From Clostridium nigeriense (GTDB lineage: Bacteria > Bacillota > Clostridia > Clostridiales > Clostridiaceae): a stretch of 64,000 nt of DNA. Each line of letters begins with the position of its first letter. Positions within the stretch are counted from its first letter, which is position 1. The position numbers were made by a program, and so were the translations under genes. Positions 11,701-20,711 of this stretch are shown here, piece after piece. Below the pieces are notes generated by a model. That model did no database searches and was not told where the DNA came from. It worked only from the letters and a program-made list of their open reading frames with translations. The stretch lies in assembly GCF_900086595.1 (NCBI RefSeq), contig NZ_LT575472.1:2117684-2181683 (forward strand), given 5' to 3'.

Positions 11701-11995
11701 CTTAAAAGCTGGTGGAACAGGTTTAAACTTAACCTCTGCTGATATAGTAATTCACTTTGATCCTTGGTGGAATCCTGCTGTAGAAGATCAAGCTACAGAT
11801 AGAGCCCATAGATTTGGACAAAAAAATATAGTAGAAGTTATAAAACTAATATCAAAAAACACCATAGAAGAAAAAATAGTAGAACTTCAAGATGAAAAAA
11901 GAAAACTTATCGAAAAGATACTGGATAATAGTATGGAATCATCTAATATTAATTCCTTAAGTGATGAAGATATTTTAAATTTATTTTCAATTTAA
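8747..11995 (+). CDS. SNF2-family helicase/ATPase with N-terminal SWIM zinc finger
   Basis: DNA-dependent translocase of 1082 residues. The N-terminal SWIM finger is visible as C76-x-C78 with C93-x-H95, followed by the long bacterial SNF2-associated region. The helicase core covers about residues 625-1075: Walker A in DEMGLGKT (near 649), DEAQ box (near 744), TGTPIEN, and motif VI QATDRAHRFGQ (near 1014). AAGGTGG precedes ATG 8747. Relatives are widespread in Firmicutes as stand-alone genes; proposed roles are remodelling of protein-DNA or RNA polymerase complexes. No restriction or methylase partner lies beside it, so a defence role is not supported here. Confidence 0.93.
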   Translation: MLKKELFEKFKKNISVKNDLAAKKILKEDAISSFNFNFDEGLLYIKSTILSEDFYNEYINKLELDTKSKSVISTYCTCDDFEKNEFRKESYCCKHLIATYYKFINEIENNNDILKKFGDPLENKPIFKTKDNILDLLLQEENKDEIKMEIYINRRGIKNKLTAEFKIGLKGLSSNKLYVVKDINQLLIAIYNKIPIKYGKDFILNLREQRLGIKENKIINFIEKVKSIEDLHLNFVRRQDKFIDGKSITIPDFLIREFFDTVSKNRVYLNEGFFYRPVETEIIYNKPNLQFTLKELSSEYLLSIDDGLPEILDKNNTVFLYGSSIYLPGFNYCHEISNYFEVFKDNNYIELNKSDEFRILSSLLPKLYTLSDYVNINKSIKDKIVKENVNFCFYFDKINKDITLVLKVKYGRHEFNIFHEYKDKIIYRDLNKEGEVLSTLRSLGFEASGDKFYLLLGDDYLFNFFKYDITKLQNIGDVFYSENFKIIRKINSKNITGQIEAGKYDYFELNFNIDSLSKEEVKDILIAFKDNLKYYKLKTGEFIDLEEIELKNFLNLLDVLSVNSDFEDNKLIFNNNKAIFIDDFIKEKNIRYIKGKNELTKIQKKIKEVKKINFKEPLTLNASLREYQKEGYNWLKTMDYLGFGGILGDEMGLGKTIQAITFILSNLPSKTLIVAPTSLIYNWSSEIEKFAPSIKLSVVNGGKEERVNILENIKDYDVLITTYNILKRDLDLYEHLNFDYCFIDEAQYIKNSSSQNAISVKNIKAKRKFALTGTPIENSVMELWSIFDFIMPGYLFDENSFSVRYYKKLHESNEVLEELNNLIKPFILRRYKKDVIKELPLKIEKKLLVSMSKEQEKIYNVYSDYAKSLIEKKVKDDELKNSKIEILSYITKLRQICLDPSVLVNDYIGSSGKIDSLIELLNQGIEEGHKILVFSQFTSVLRNISKRLINEDISYSYLDGSIPSEKRIQLIDEFNNGSNSVFLISLKAGGTGLNLTSADIVIHFDPWWNPAVEDQATDRAHRFGQKNIVEVIKLISKNTIEEKIVELQDEKRKLIEKILDNSMESSNINSLSDEDILNLFSI

Positions 11996-12000
11996 AAAGT

Positions 12001-12045
12001 GTAGTTTAAAATTAAGTAAATTAATTTTAAACTACATTTCTATTT
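12001..12045 (+). terminator. Long hairpin after the SNF2 gene
   Basis: A perfect 15-bp stem (12001-12015 with 12021-12035) with a 5-base loop lies 5 bases after the stop. The T-run after it is interrupted, so this is a probable rather than certain terminator. Confidence 0.7.
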
Positions 12046-12129
12046 ATATATTATAAATAATATTCTTGAATAGATTTTAACTCAGTATTAAAATTATAAT
12101 ATATTTTACTAATAGATGTGAGGATGAAA

Positions 12130-13287
12130 ATGAAAATAAGAACACCAGATTATTTTAATGAATTTCAATGTATAGCTGATAAGTGTGAAGATACTTGTTG
12201 TGCTGGATGGGGAATTGTAATAGATAACGAAAGTTATCAAAAGTATTTATCTGTAAAAGGAAAATTTGGAGATAAACTAAGGAGCAAAATAATAAGTGAG
12301 AATGGAGAAAATCTATTTCTTTTAAAAGGTGATAGATGCTCTTTTTTAAACCAAGATAATTTATGTGATATATATAGCGAACTAGGTTCAGAGGGACTGT
12401 GTTACACTTGTAAGCAGTATCCACGCTATTTAGAGGAGTTTGGGAATTTACGTGAAATTGGAATTTCTCTGTCATGTCCTGAGGCTGCTAGAATTATACT
12501 AAGAAAAAAAGATAAAGTAAGATTTGAGATTACAGAAACAAATGAAGAAGTTACAAAATACAATGATATAACCCCTAATATTTATATTAACCTTATGCAA
12601 TGCAGAAAAGTTATTTTTGATCTATTACAAGATAGAGAAGTAGAATTAAAATATAGATGTGCTTTAGTGCTAGCTTTTACAGATGAAATACAAAAAAAGA
12701 TAGATATTAATGATATAAATTCAATTAAAGATATTAAGGAAAAATATTTAAACAAAGATTACATATGTGAAAAGATAGAGTCTTTCCAAAAGTTTAGTAA
12801 TAACCTAAAAGATAAATACTTAAATATCTATGAAGTAATTGATACATTTAAAAACTTAAAACATATAAAGCCAAATGATATATTAGGATTAGAAAATTAC
12901 TTGAGGTACTTTTGGCAAAATGAAGATGATATTAATATTTACTCATCCATTCATAATAGTTTTAATAAATATTATATAGAAAAAGAATATCAATTTGAGC
13001 AAATTATTTTGTACTATATATTTAGATATTTTATGAAAGCTGTTTTTGATTATGATGTATTAGCTAAAGTTAAATTTTCTTTAATAAGTTTTATTATAAT
13101 TAAAGAACTATCAGTAATACGTTATTTTGAAAGTAAGGAGTTTTTAGATTCAGATATAGTAGATATTGCACATACATATTCTAAAGATATAGAACATTTA
13201 GAAGAAAATGTAGAAGTTTTACAAGAATTATTTGAAACTAATAGTGAATTTAGTTTTGAAAACTTTATGATAACTTTAATTAACTAA
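12130..13287 (+). CDS. FliB-like cysteine-cluster protein (flagellin lysine-N-methylase family)
   Basis: Member of the FliB family, named after the flagellin lysine methylase of enteric bacteria. The N-terminus has the family's cysteine cluster C14-x4-C19-x3-CC24 followed by AGW, and a second group (CSFLNQDNLC and CYTCKQYPRY), probably an iron-sulfur or zinc site. The remainder is a helical domain without a motif I know. I choose ATG 12130 (MKIRTPDYF) because the purine-rich GTGAGG at 12118-12123 then has 6-base spacing; the upstream GTG and ATG overlap that site. No flagellar gene is in the window, so flagellin as substrate is unproven. Confidence 0.7.
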   Translation: MKIRTPDYFNEFQCIADKCEDTCCAGWGIVIDNESYQKYLSVKGKFGDKLRSKIISENGENLFLLKGDRCSFLNQDNLCDIYSELGSEGLCYTCKQYPRYLEEFGNLREIGISLSCPEAARIILRKKDKVRFEITETNEEVTKYNDITPNIYINLMQCRKVIFDLLQDREVELKYRCALVLAFTDEIQKKIDINDINSIKDIKEKYLNKDYICEKIESFQKFSNNLKDKYLNIYEVIDTFKNLKHIKPNDILGLENYLRYFWQNEDDINIYSSIHNSFNKYYIEKEYQFEQIILYYIFRYFMKAVFDYDVLAKVKFSLISFIIIKELSVIRYFESKEFLDSDIVDIAHTYSKDIEHLEENVEVLQELFETNSEFSFENFMITLIN

Positions 13288-13300
13288 TAATATATTTTAC

Positions 13301-13433
13301 AGAACAATAAAATCTTATAGAATTTATATTTAAAAGGCTATATATTATATGACTACGACTTGATTCTTTAAAGGTAGTATGAAATATAAAATATATCCTT
13401 TTTCTACTTTAAGTTATCGCTTTTTATTGTTCT
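13301..13433. repeat. 133-bp imperfect inverted-repeat element upstream of mutS
   Basis: Ends AGAACAATAAAA (13301-13312) and TTTTATTGTTCT (13422-13433) are perfect 12-bp inverted repeats. Inside a symmetric 19/19-base poorly paired zone, 13332-13350 pairs with 13384-13402 in a 19-position stem with two mismatches, capped by CTAC/GTAG. The overall fold is a single long hairpin, as in a MITE-like relic or a structured RNA. No target duplication is evident. The right end lies about 10 bases from a TATAAT (13444-13449), the likely mutS -10. Confidence 0.55.
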
Positions 13434-13511
13434 AACTTTATAGTATAATAGTCATAAAACCTTATGTTTTCAAGGTTTATACTTAAATTTAATTTGTGAG
13501 GTATAAAAAAT

Positions 13512-16139
13512 ATGTTAACTCCAATGATGAGACAATATTTTGAGATAAAAGAAAATTATAAAGATTGTATTCTATTTTTCAGATTAGGTGATTTTTATGA
13601 AATGTTCTTTGAAGATGCTAAAATAGCTTCAAGAGAATTAGAACTTGTTCTTACAGGAAGAGATTGTGGTCTAGAGGAAAGAGCCCCTATGTGCGGTATT
13701 CCTTTTCATGCAGCTTCTTCATATATAGCAAGGTTAGTTAATAAAGGATATAAGGTAGCTATAGGTGAGCAAGTAGAAGATCCATCTGTAGCAAAAGGAA
13801 TTGTAAAGAGAGATGTTATAAAAGTAATTACTCCAGGTACTTTTATTGAATCTTCTGAAGATAGTGAGTATAAAAATACATACTTAATGTGCATTATTGA
13901 AGAAAATAGCAGCTTTGGTATTGCAATATCAGATATATCAACAGGTGAATTTAAAGTTACATCTTTTAATTCTATGAAATCAACTTTATTAGATGAAATA
14001 ACAAAGGTTAATCCTAAAGAAATATTAGTTGATGTAAAGATTACTGATAGTATTTTAGATGAAATATCAACTGTTTCACAAGCTTTAATTACTAAAAGAA
14101 ATTTATCAAAAGAAATTTGTAGTGAAGAAGAACTTATTAATCAGTTTTCAGAAGTTTGTATAGTGAACTTAAATGATTTATCTAAAAAAGTTTCTGGAGC
14201 TCTGCTTAAGTATATTTATGATACTCAAAAAATCACTTTAACTAATATAAACCTTTTAGAGTATTACGATATAGTAAACTATATGACTATAGATGGAAAC
14301 TCAAGAAGAAATTTAGAGCTTACTGAAAGTTTAAAAGAAAAATCTAAAAAAGGTAGCTTAATTTGGGTTTTAGATAAAACAGAAACATCTATGGGAGGAA
14401 GAGCTATTAGAAAATGGATAGAAGAACCTCTTATAATAAAAAAGGAAATTGAAAAAAGATTAGAAGGGGTAGAAGAATTATTTAATAACGGCTATTTTAA
14501 TGAAGATCTAAGATTGTTACTAAAAGAAATTTATGACATAGAAAGAATAGTTGGTAAAGTTTCTAATAAAAATGTAAATGCTAAAGATTTAATTTCTTTA
14601 AGAAATTCAATAGATAAATTACCTGGAATAAAAAAACACCTATCTAAAGCTAATTCTAATATTTTAAAAGAATGGTTTAAGGAATTAGACGAATTAATTG
14701 ATGTTAAAAATCTTTTATCAAATTCTATACTTGATGATCCATCTATATCTGTTAAGGAAGGAAATATAATAAAGGATGGATATAATGAAGAAGTAGACAG
14801 TTTAAGAACTGCTAAGCTTCACGGGAAGGAATGGATTGCAGCTTTAGAAAATAGAGAAAGAGAATTTACAGGAATTAAATCACTTAAAGTAGGTTACAAT
14901 AAAGTATTTGGTTATTATATTGAAATCTCTAAAGCAAATTATTCTTCTATACCAGAAGGAAGGTATATAAGGAAACAAACTTTAGCAAACGCTGAAAGAT
15001 TTATTACTCAAGAGTTAAAAGAAATGGAAGATAAAATTTTAGGCGCTGAAGAAAAGTTAATCTCTTTAGAATATAATTTATTCGTTGAAATTAGAGAGGC
15101 TATTGAAAGAGAAATTCCAAGGCTTAAACAAAGTGCTAGAATAATAGGAAATTTAGATGCATTATCAACTCTAGCTTTAATAGCTTTAGAAAATGATTAT
15201 ACAAAACCATTGATAAACGAAAGTGGAATTATAGATATAAAAGAAGGTAGACATCCAGTAGTTGAAAAAGTTATAGGTAATGGTGAGTTTGTAGCTAATG
15301 ATACAAATCTTAATACTAAAGATAATAGACTTCTATTAATTACAGGACCAAATATGGCTGGAAAATCTACTTATATGAGGCAAGTTGCATTAATTACATT
15401 AATGGCCCAAATAGGATCCTTTGTCCCAGCTAAAGAAGCTAATATATCTGTTTGTGATAAGATATTTACTAGAATAGGTGCTTCAGATGATTTAGCTGGT
15501 GGTAAGTCTACTTTTATGGTTGAAATGTGGGAAGTATCAAATATCTTAAAGAATGCTACTTCAAAAAGTTTAGTTTTATTAGATGAAGTTGGTAGAGGTA
15601 CTTCAACTTATGATGGTCTTAGTATAGCTTGGTCTGTTATAGAATATATATCTAACAATAAAAACCTTAAATGCAAGACTTTATTTGCTACTCACTATCA
15701 TGAACTTACAAGATTAGAAGGTAATATAGATGGAGTAAAGAATTATTCAGTTGCAGTTTCCGAAGTTGAAGATAATATAATCTTTTTAAGGAAAATAGTA
15801 GAAGGTGGTGCAGATCAATCTTACGGAATAGAAGTTGCAAAACTTGCAGGGTTACCAAGTGAAGTTATTGAAAGAGCAAAAGAAATTTTATCTTCTCTTG
15901 AGAATAACAATAATGATAACCATATTGAAGTAATTAAAGAAATAGCTATAGAGAAAGAGGAAAAGCCTAAAAAAAATAAAAAAATAGTTAAAGAAGAAAA
16001 TTATCAATTAGATTTTGGCGCTATAGAAAAAGATAATCTAATTAATACTATAGCAGAACTAGATATTATGTCATTAACTCCAATGGAAGCTATGAATGAA
16101 TTATACAAACTAACGATAGAAGCTAAAAAATTAAAGTAA
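13512..16139 (+). CDS. mutS: DNA mismatch repair protein MutS
   Basis: Mismatch recognition ATPase. The N-terminal mismatch-reading motif F28-Y-E30 (in GDFYEMF) is present, identifying MutS1 rather than MutS2. The C-terminal ABC-type ATPase has Walker A GPNMAGKS (residues about 611-618), the DEVGRGTST Walker B/signature segment and the [10 protein letters not shown] motif. Length 875 residues is normal. GAGG precedes ATG 13512 by 10 bases. MutL follows after 16 bases, so they form one transcription unit for post-replicative repair, with miaA and hfq further downstream as in other clostridia. Confidence 0.98.
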   Translation: MLTPMMRQYFEIKENYKDCILFFRLGDFYEMFFEDAKIASRELELVLTGRDCGLEERAPMCGIPFHAASSYIARLVNKGYKVAIGEQVEDPSVAKGIVKRDVIKVITPGTFIESSEDSEYKNTYLMCIIEENSSFGIAISDISTGEFKVTSFNSMKSTLLDEITKVNPKEILVDVKITDSILDEISTVSQALITKRNLSKEICSEEELINQFSEVCIVNLNDLSKKVSGALLKYIYDTQKITLTNINLLEYYDIVNYMTIDGNSRRNLELTESLKEKSKKGSLIWVLDKTETSMGGRAIRKWIEEPLIIKKEIEKRLEGVEELFNNGYFNEDLRLLLKEIYDIERIVGKVSNKNVNAKDLISLRNSIDKLPGIKKHLSKANSNILKEWFKELDELIDVKNLLSNSILDDPSISVKEGNIIKDGYNEEVDSLRTAKLHGKEWIAALENREREFTGIKSLKVGYNKVFGYYIEISKANYSSIPEGRYIRKQTLANAERFITQELKEMEDKILGAEEKLISLEYNLFVEIREAIEREIPRLKQSARIIGNLDALSTLALIALENDYTKPLINESGIIDIKEGRHPVVEKVIGNGEFVANDTNLNTKDNRLLLITGPNMAGKSTYMRQVALITLMAQIGSFVPAKEANISVCDKIFTRIGASDDLAGGKSTFMVEMWEVSNILKNATSKSLVLLDEVGRGTSTYDGLSIAWSVIEYISNNKNLKCKTLFATHYHELTRLEGNIDGVKNYSVAVSEVEDNIIFLRKIVEGGADQSYGIEVAKLAGLPSEVIERAKEILSSLENNNNDNHIEVIKEIAIEKEEKPKKNKKIVKEENYQLDFGAIEKDNLINTIAELDIMSLTPMEAMNELYKLTIEAKKLK

Positions 16140-16155
16140 TTTAAGGGGTGAGAAT

Positions 16156-18039
16156 ATGAAGAGAATAAATATTCTAGATGAACATACCTCTAATAAAATA
16201 GCAGCAGGAGAAGTTGTAGAAAGACCTTCTTCAGTTGTAAAAGAATTAATGGAGAACTCTATAGATGCAGGTTCAAAGAATATAACGATAGAAATAGAAG
16301 AGGGTGGAATATCCTTAATTAGGATAATAGATGACGGTCATGGTATACATAGGGATGACATAAAAAAGGCATTCTTACCTCATGCAACATCAAAGATAAA
16401 GGATGTTGATGATATTTATTCAATAATGACTCTTGGATTTAGAGGAGAAGCATTAGCTTCTATAGCATCTATATCAAAAGTAAGTTTAAAAAGCAGAATA
16501 GAAAAAGAAGAGTTTGGTTCTGAAATTATTATAGAGGGTGGAGAAATCTTATCTATAAATAGTATAGGTACAAATAAAGGTACAATAATTGAAGTCAAAG
16601 ATTTATTTTTTAATGTTCCTGCAAGAAAAAAATTTTTAAAATCTATTTCTAGGGAAGGGGCTTTAATTGGAGATATAGTTAATAGAGTAGCTTTATCTCA
16701 TCCAGATATATCTATAAAGTTTTATAATAACGGTAAAAAGACATTACATACTTATGGAACAGGTAACTTAATAGATGTAATTAGAACAATATATGGTAAA
16801 AATATTAGTGAAAATTTAATTTACTTTGAGAGTAAAGAAGAAGCTATATCTTTATATGGTTATATAGGCAAAGAAGAAATATCGAGAGGTTCTAGAAACA
16901 ATCAAAGTATATTTGTTAATGGTAGATATATAAAGAATAAAACTATTGTAGCTGCTGTAGAAAATGCTTTTAAATCTTTTGCAACAGTTAATAAATTTCC
17001 TTTCTTCGTTTTATTTTTAGAATTATATCCTGAATTTGTAGATGTGAATATACATCCTACTAAAGCAGAGATTAAATTCAAAGAAGATAGAGGTATATTT
17101 AAAAAAGTTTTTGATTCAGTTCACAAAGCTTTTAAAAATGAAGTTTTTGAAGATTTTTATATTCCTGAAGAAGAAAAGAATGAAGAAAATAATAAAGCTG
17201 AAATCGAAGAAATTGAGTTTAATATTAATGATACTTCTTATGAATCAAGAGAACTTCAGGAAGAAAAACTAATTTCTAGAGATATAGAAAATGTATCTTA
17301 TGAAGAGATAAAAAAGGAAGAGGAATTATATAATAACTTAAAGAATTTAAATAGTATTATCAATACAGAAAAAGTATATAATATTGAAAAACCTACTATT
17401 AAGGAAGAAAAAAATTTAAATTATATAAATATCAAAAATGAAAAAGAAAAAATTCCTAAGTTTCCTAATTTAAAGGTTATAGGCCAATTTAATAAAATGT
17501 ATATATTAGCTGAGTATGAAGATATTTTATATATTATAGATCAGCATGCAGCACATGAAAAAATACTATTTGAAAAATATCTAAATAGTATTGAAGAGGG
17601 GGATATTGTAGTACAACAGCTTTTAGTACCAATCCTAATTGATTTAACAACAGATGATTATTGTTATTATGAAGAGAATTTGAATATATTTACTAAAGCA
17701 GGGTTTATGATAGAAAGTTTTGGTGGAAATACTATAGCTATAAAAGAAGTTCCTTATTTTTTAGGTAAACTTGATGCTAGAAACTTATTTATAAATATAT
17801 TAGACAATATTAAAGGTTTAGGTAGTGGAAAAACTACAGAGGTTAAATATAACAGAATAGCAACTTTAGCATGCAAAGCTGCAGTAAAAGCTAATGATTA
17901 TTTAAATGAACATGAAATGGATAAGTTAGTGAATGATTTAAGATATATCGACGACCCCTTCCATTGTCCGCATGGTAGACCAGTAATTATCAAGTTTAGC
18001 AATTATGAATTAGATAAGAAATTTAGAAGAATAGTATAG
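16156..18039 (+). CDS. mutL: DNA mismatch repair protein MutL (nicking type)
   Basis: Links MutS to downstream repair. The GHKL ATPase is at the N-terminus (KELMENSIDAGS, DDGHGI, GFRGEAL), followed by a transducer domain (residues about 215-330), a variable lysine/glutamate-rich linker (about 340-420), and the C-terminal dimerisation domain. The endonuclease motif DQHAAHEKILFE begins near residue 462 and ACKAAVKAN and CPHGRP follow, so this is the strand-nicking MutL typical of bacteria without MutH. AAGGGGTG precedes ATG 16156. The miaA gene starts 9 bases after the stop. Confidence 0.98.
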   Translation: MKRINILDEHTSNKIAAGEVVERPSSVVKELMENSIDAGSKNITIEIEEGGISLIRIIDDGHGIHRDDIKKAFLPHATSKIKDVDDIYSIMTLGFRGEALASIASISKVSLKSRIEKEEFGSEIIIEGGEILSINSIGTNKGTIIEVKDLFFNVPARKKFLKSISREGALIGDIVNRVALSHPDISIKFYNNGKKTLHTYGTGNLIDVIRTIYGKNISENLIYFESKEEAISLYGYIGKEEISRGSRNNQSIFVNGRYIKNKTIVAAVENAFKSFATVNKFPFFVLFLELYPEFVDVNIHPTKAEIKFKEDRGIFKKVFDSVHKAFKNEVFEDFYIPEEEKNEENNKAEIEEIEFNINDTSYESRELQEEKLISRDIENVSYEEIKKEEELYNNLKNLNSIINTEKVYNIEKPTIKEEKNLNYINIKNEKEKIPKFPNLKVIGQFNKMYILAEYEDILYIIDQHAAHEKILFEKYLNSIEEGDIVVQQLLVPILIDLTTDDYCYYEENLNIFTKAGFMIESFGGNTIAIKEVPYFLGKLDARNLFINILDNIKGLGSGKTTEVKYNRIATLACKAAVKANDYLNEHEMDKLVNDLRYIDDPFHCPHGRPVIIKFSNYELDKKFRRIV

Positions 18040-18048
18040 GGAGAAACA

Positions 18049-18975
18049 ATGAATAATAAACTTTTAATTATAGCTGGCCCAACAGCTGTAGGAAAGACTG
18101 ATTTATCTATAAAGCTAGCAAAAGAATTAAATGGTGAAATAGTATCAACTGATTCTATGCAAATATATAAGTATATGGATATAGGCTCGGCTAAAGTAAC
18201 TAAAGAAGAAATGAATGGAGTAATCCATCATATGATAGATGTTATAGAACCTGATGTACCTTTTTCAGTAGCAGAATATAAAATAATGGCTACAAATTGT
18301 ATTGAAGATATATTATCTAGAAAAAAATTACCTATATTAGTTGGTGGTACGGGATTATATATAAATTCTATAACTTGTAATATGAATTTTACAGAATCAG
18401 AAAGTGATGAAGAATATAGAAAAGAGTTAGAAACTCTAGCCAATAAATATGGAAATGAGTATATCCATAATATGCTTAAGGATATAGATCCTATAAGTTT
18501 TCATGAAATTCACTTTAATAATAGAAAAAGAGTAATAAGAGCATTAGAAGTTTATAAACTAACTAAAAAGCCATTTAGCTCTTTTAATGCTGGTAATGAA
18601 TTTTATAATGGACCTTATGATGTTAGCTATTATGTTCTTAATATGGATAGAGAAAAGCTATATGAAAGAATTAATTTAAGAGTTGATATAATGCTTAAGA
18701 ATGGTTTAGTTGAAGAGTGCATAAAACTTAAAAATATGGGGTATAATTCTCTTATGCAATCAATGCAGGGAATAGGGTATAAAGAAATATTTTACTACTT
18801 AGAAAATAAAATTTCATATGAAAACGCAGTGGAAATGATTAAGCAGGGATCTAGAAATTATGCTAAGAGACAACTAACTTGGTTTAGAAGAGATCCAAGG
18901 GTAACCTTTCTAAATAAAGATGAATTAACTGAAGATGAGATATTTGACAAAGTAGTTAAAGAACTAAATTTATAA
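18049..18975 (+). CDS. miaA: tRNA dimethylallyltransferase
   Basis: Transfers a dimethylallyl group to N6 of A37 in tRNAs reading UNN codons; MiaB, encoded at 47311-48645, then adds the 2-methylthio group. The P-loop GPTAVGKT is at residues 10-17, with STDSMQIY, the HHMIDV segment and LVGGTGLYI downstream, all hallmark MiaA motifs; 308 residues is the family size. It starts 9 bases after mutL and is preceded by GGGAGA, so translation is probably coupled in the mutS-mutL-miaA-hfq unit. Confidence 0.98.
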   Translation: MNNKLLIIAGPTAVGKTDLSIKLAKELNGEIVSTDSMQIYKYMDIGSAKVTKEEMNGVIHHMIDVIEPDVPFSVAEYKIMATNCIEDILSRKKLPILVGGTGLYINSITCNMNFTESESDEEYRKELETLANKYGNEYIHNMLKDIDPISFHEIHFNNRKRVIRALEVYKLTKKPFSSFNAGNEFYNGPYDVSYYVLNMDREKLYERINLRVDIMLKNGLVEECIKLKNMGYNSLMQSMQGIGYKEIFYYLENKISYENAVEMIKQGSRNYAKRQLTWFRRDPRVTFLNKDELTEDEIFDKVVKELNL

Positions 18976-19005
18976 TAGATTTAATATTTTTGGGAGGTAA
19001 TATGT

Positions 19006-19236
19006 ATGAAGCAACCTAACAATTTACAAGATATTTTTTTAAATGGAGCTAGAAAAAATAGAATATCTGTAATTATTTATTTAACAAATGGATTTCAATT
19101 AAAAGGATACGTAAAGGGCTTTGACAGTTTTACTGTAGTACTTGATAGTGATGGTAAACAAATGCTAGTTTATAAGCATGCAATTACTACTATAACACCT
19201 TCAAAACCAATATTATTTAATAATGATGAAGAGTAG
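19006..19236 (+). CDS. hfq: RNA chaperone Hfq
   Basis: Sm-like hexameric RNA chaperone, 76 residues. The Sm1 motif is [19 protein letters not shown] and the Sm2 motif [12 protein letters not shown] near the N-terminus and KH in Sm2 are the residues that contact U-rich RNA in the family. An overlapping upstream ATG (19002) leads to a stop after five codons, so ATG 19006 after TGGGAGG is the start. The stop codon lies inside the terminator stem. Gene order after miaA is the standard one. Confidence 0.98.
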   Translation: MKQPNNLQDIFLNGARKNRISVIIYLTNGFQLKGYVKGFDSFTVVLDSDGKQMLVYKHAITTITPSKPILFNNDEE

Positions 19237-19262
19237 ACATATTTGTCTACTCTTTCTATTTA
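19229..19262 (+). terminator. Terminator overlapping the hfq stop codon
   Basis: AAGAGTAGACA (19229-19239) pairs with TGTCTACTCTT (19244-19254), 11 bp with a 4-base loop, then a T-rich stretch. The hfq TAG is inside the left arm. Confidence 0.88.
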
Positions 19263-19335
19263 TAAAATTGAAGTATTTAAAAAGAATATGAAATATGTTA
19301 ATATTATTTTTATGGCAGTAAAATTTACAAATAAG

Positions 19336-19378
19336 AAGGGAGAGCAGCATATTAAATTAATATGCTAACGATATTATG
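19336..19378 (+). promoter_or_regulatory. Ribosome binding site separated from its start by a hairpin
   Basis: AAGGGAG (19336-19342) is 33 bases from ATG 19376, too far for normal initiation. Between them AGCATATTA (19346-19354) and TAATATGCT (19358-19366) form a perfect 9-bp hairpin; folding it out leaves about 12 bases. A stop codon (19358-19360) in frame excludes a start closer to the ribosome site. Confidence 0.5.
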
Positions 19379-20659
19379 CTAAAACAAACTGAAGATTTAA
19401 TGATAAAAACTTTAAGATTTAAAGAGAATACATTTGAGCTATATAATAAGGCTCTAAAAGATGTAGAAGAGGTATTTAATTCTTATGATGATATTAGAGA
19501 GTATAATCAATTAAAAGTATTAAAGGCTTTTCAGGAAGAAAGAATTAGTGAGTCACACTTTACTAATTCATCCGGATATGGATATGATGATATAGGTAGA
19601 GAGTCTTTAGATAAAGTTTATGCAAGAGTATTTAATACAGAAAGTGCTTTAGTTAGACCTCATTTTGTTAATGGTACACATGCTATAGGTTGTGCTTTAA
19701 TGGGTAATTTAAGAACAGGGGATACAATGGTATGTATTTCAGGCGCTCCTTATGATACTCTTCATAATATTATTGGAATAAGTGGAAAGAAAAATATAGG
19801 TTCTCTTAAAGAGTATGGAGTTAATTATAAGCAAGTAGACTTAAAAAATGGAAAGTTTGATTATGAGAAAATTAAAGAAGTATTAACTAATGATAATACG
19901 ATAAAATTAATACACATACAAAGAAGTACAGGATATGGATGGAGAAATTCCTTCTTAGTAAGTGAAATAGGTGAAGTAATTAAATTTGTTAAAGAAATCA
20001 AGGAAGATGTAATTGTGTTTGTAGATAATTGTTATGGAGAGTTTATAGATACAATTGAACCCACAGATGTAGGGGCTGATTTAATTGCTGGGTCATTAAT
20101 TAAAAACATTGGAGGAGGAATTGCACCTACAGGAGGATATGTAGCTGGTAAAGCTCAATTTGTAGAACAAGCTGCCTATAGATTAACAACTCCTGGAATA
20201 GGAGGAGAGTGTGGTTCAACTTTCGGTGTTATGCGTCAATTTTATCAAGGATTATTTTTAGCGCCTCATGTAGCTATGGAAGCTGTGAAAGGAGCAGTTT
20301 TCTGCTCAAGAATAATGGAACTTGCAGGATTTGAAGTTCTTCCTAAGTATAATGAAAAAAGAAGTGATATAATTCAAGCTATTAAGTTTGGAGATAAAGA
20401 AAAGTTAATAAAATTCTGTAAGGGAATTCAAAAGGGGTCTCCTATTGATTCCTTTGTTGAATGTGAACCATGGGCTATGCCAGGGTATAATGATGAGGTT
20501 ATAATGGCGGCTGGGGCATTTATACAAGGTTCATCAATCGAATTATCTGCTGATGCGCCTATTAGGGAACCATATATAGCTTATCTTCAAGGAGGATTAA
20601 CCTTTGATCATGCTAAGATAGGTATAATGATTTCTCTAAACAATATACTTAATAGTTAA
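19376..20659 (+). CDS. Methionine gamma-lyase-family PLP enzyme (YnbB-like, 'aluminium resistance protein')
   Basis: PLP-dependent fold-type I protein of 427 residues. Sequence blocks TNSSGYGYDD, RPHFVNGTHAI, IQRSTGYGWR, FVDNCYGEF and GSLIKNIGGG (the last holding the PLP lysine) match the YnbB/aluminium-resistance family, whose physiological reaction is not settled. In Bacillus the homologue also lies near hfq. The start codon ATG 19376 has an unusual ribosome site separated by a hairpin; a second ATG at residue 8 is possible. A bidirectional terminator follows. Confidence 0.85.
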   Translation: MLKQTEDLMIKTLRFKENTFELYNKALKDVEEVFNSYDDIREYNQLKVLKAFQEERISESHFTNSSGYGYDDIGRESLDKVYARVFNTESALVRPHFVNGTHAIGCALMGNLRTGDTMVCISGAPYDTLHNIIGISGKKNIGSLKEYGVNYKQVDLKNGKFDYEKIKEVLTNDNTIKLIHIQRSTGYGWRNSFLVSEIGEVIKFVKEIKEDVIVFVDNCYGEFIDTIEPTDVGADLIAGSLIKNIGGGIAPTGGYVAGKAQFVEQAAYRLTTPGIGGECGSTFGVMRQFYQGLFLAPHVAMEAVKGAVFCSRIMELAGFEVLPKYNEKRSDIIQAIKFGDKEKLIKFCKGIQKGSPIDSFVECEPWAMPGYNDEVIMAAGAFIQGSSIELSADAPIREPYIAYLQGGLTFDHAKIGIMISLNNILNS

Positions 20660-20673
20660 TATAAAATATGAAA

Positions 20674-20711
20674 GAAGAAATTAAGATGAGCTCTTAATTT
20701 CTTCTAATTTT
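20674..20711. terminator. Bidirectional terminator between convergent genes
   Basis: GAAGAAATTAAGA (20674-20686) pairs with TCTTAATTTCTTC (20692-20704), perfect 13 bp, 5-base loop, with T-rich sequence after it on the + strand. Confidence 0.85.

Noticed and set aside
8747..11995. SNF2 helicase as part of a defence island (DISARM-like)
   Set aside because: No methylase, DUF1998, nuclease or other defence gene is adjacent.
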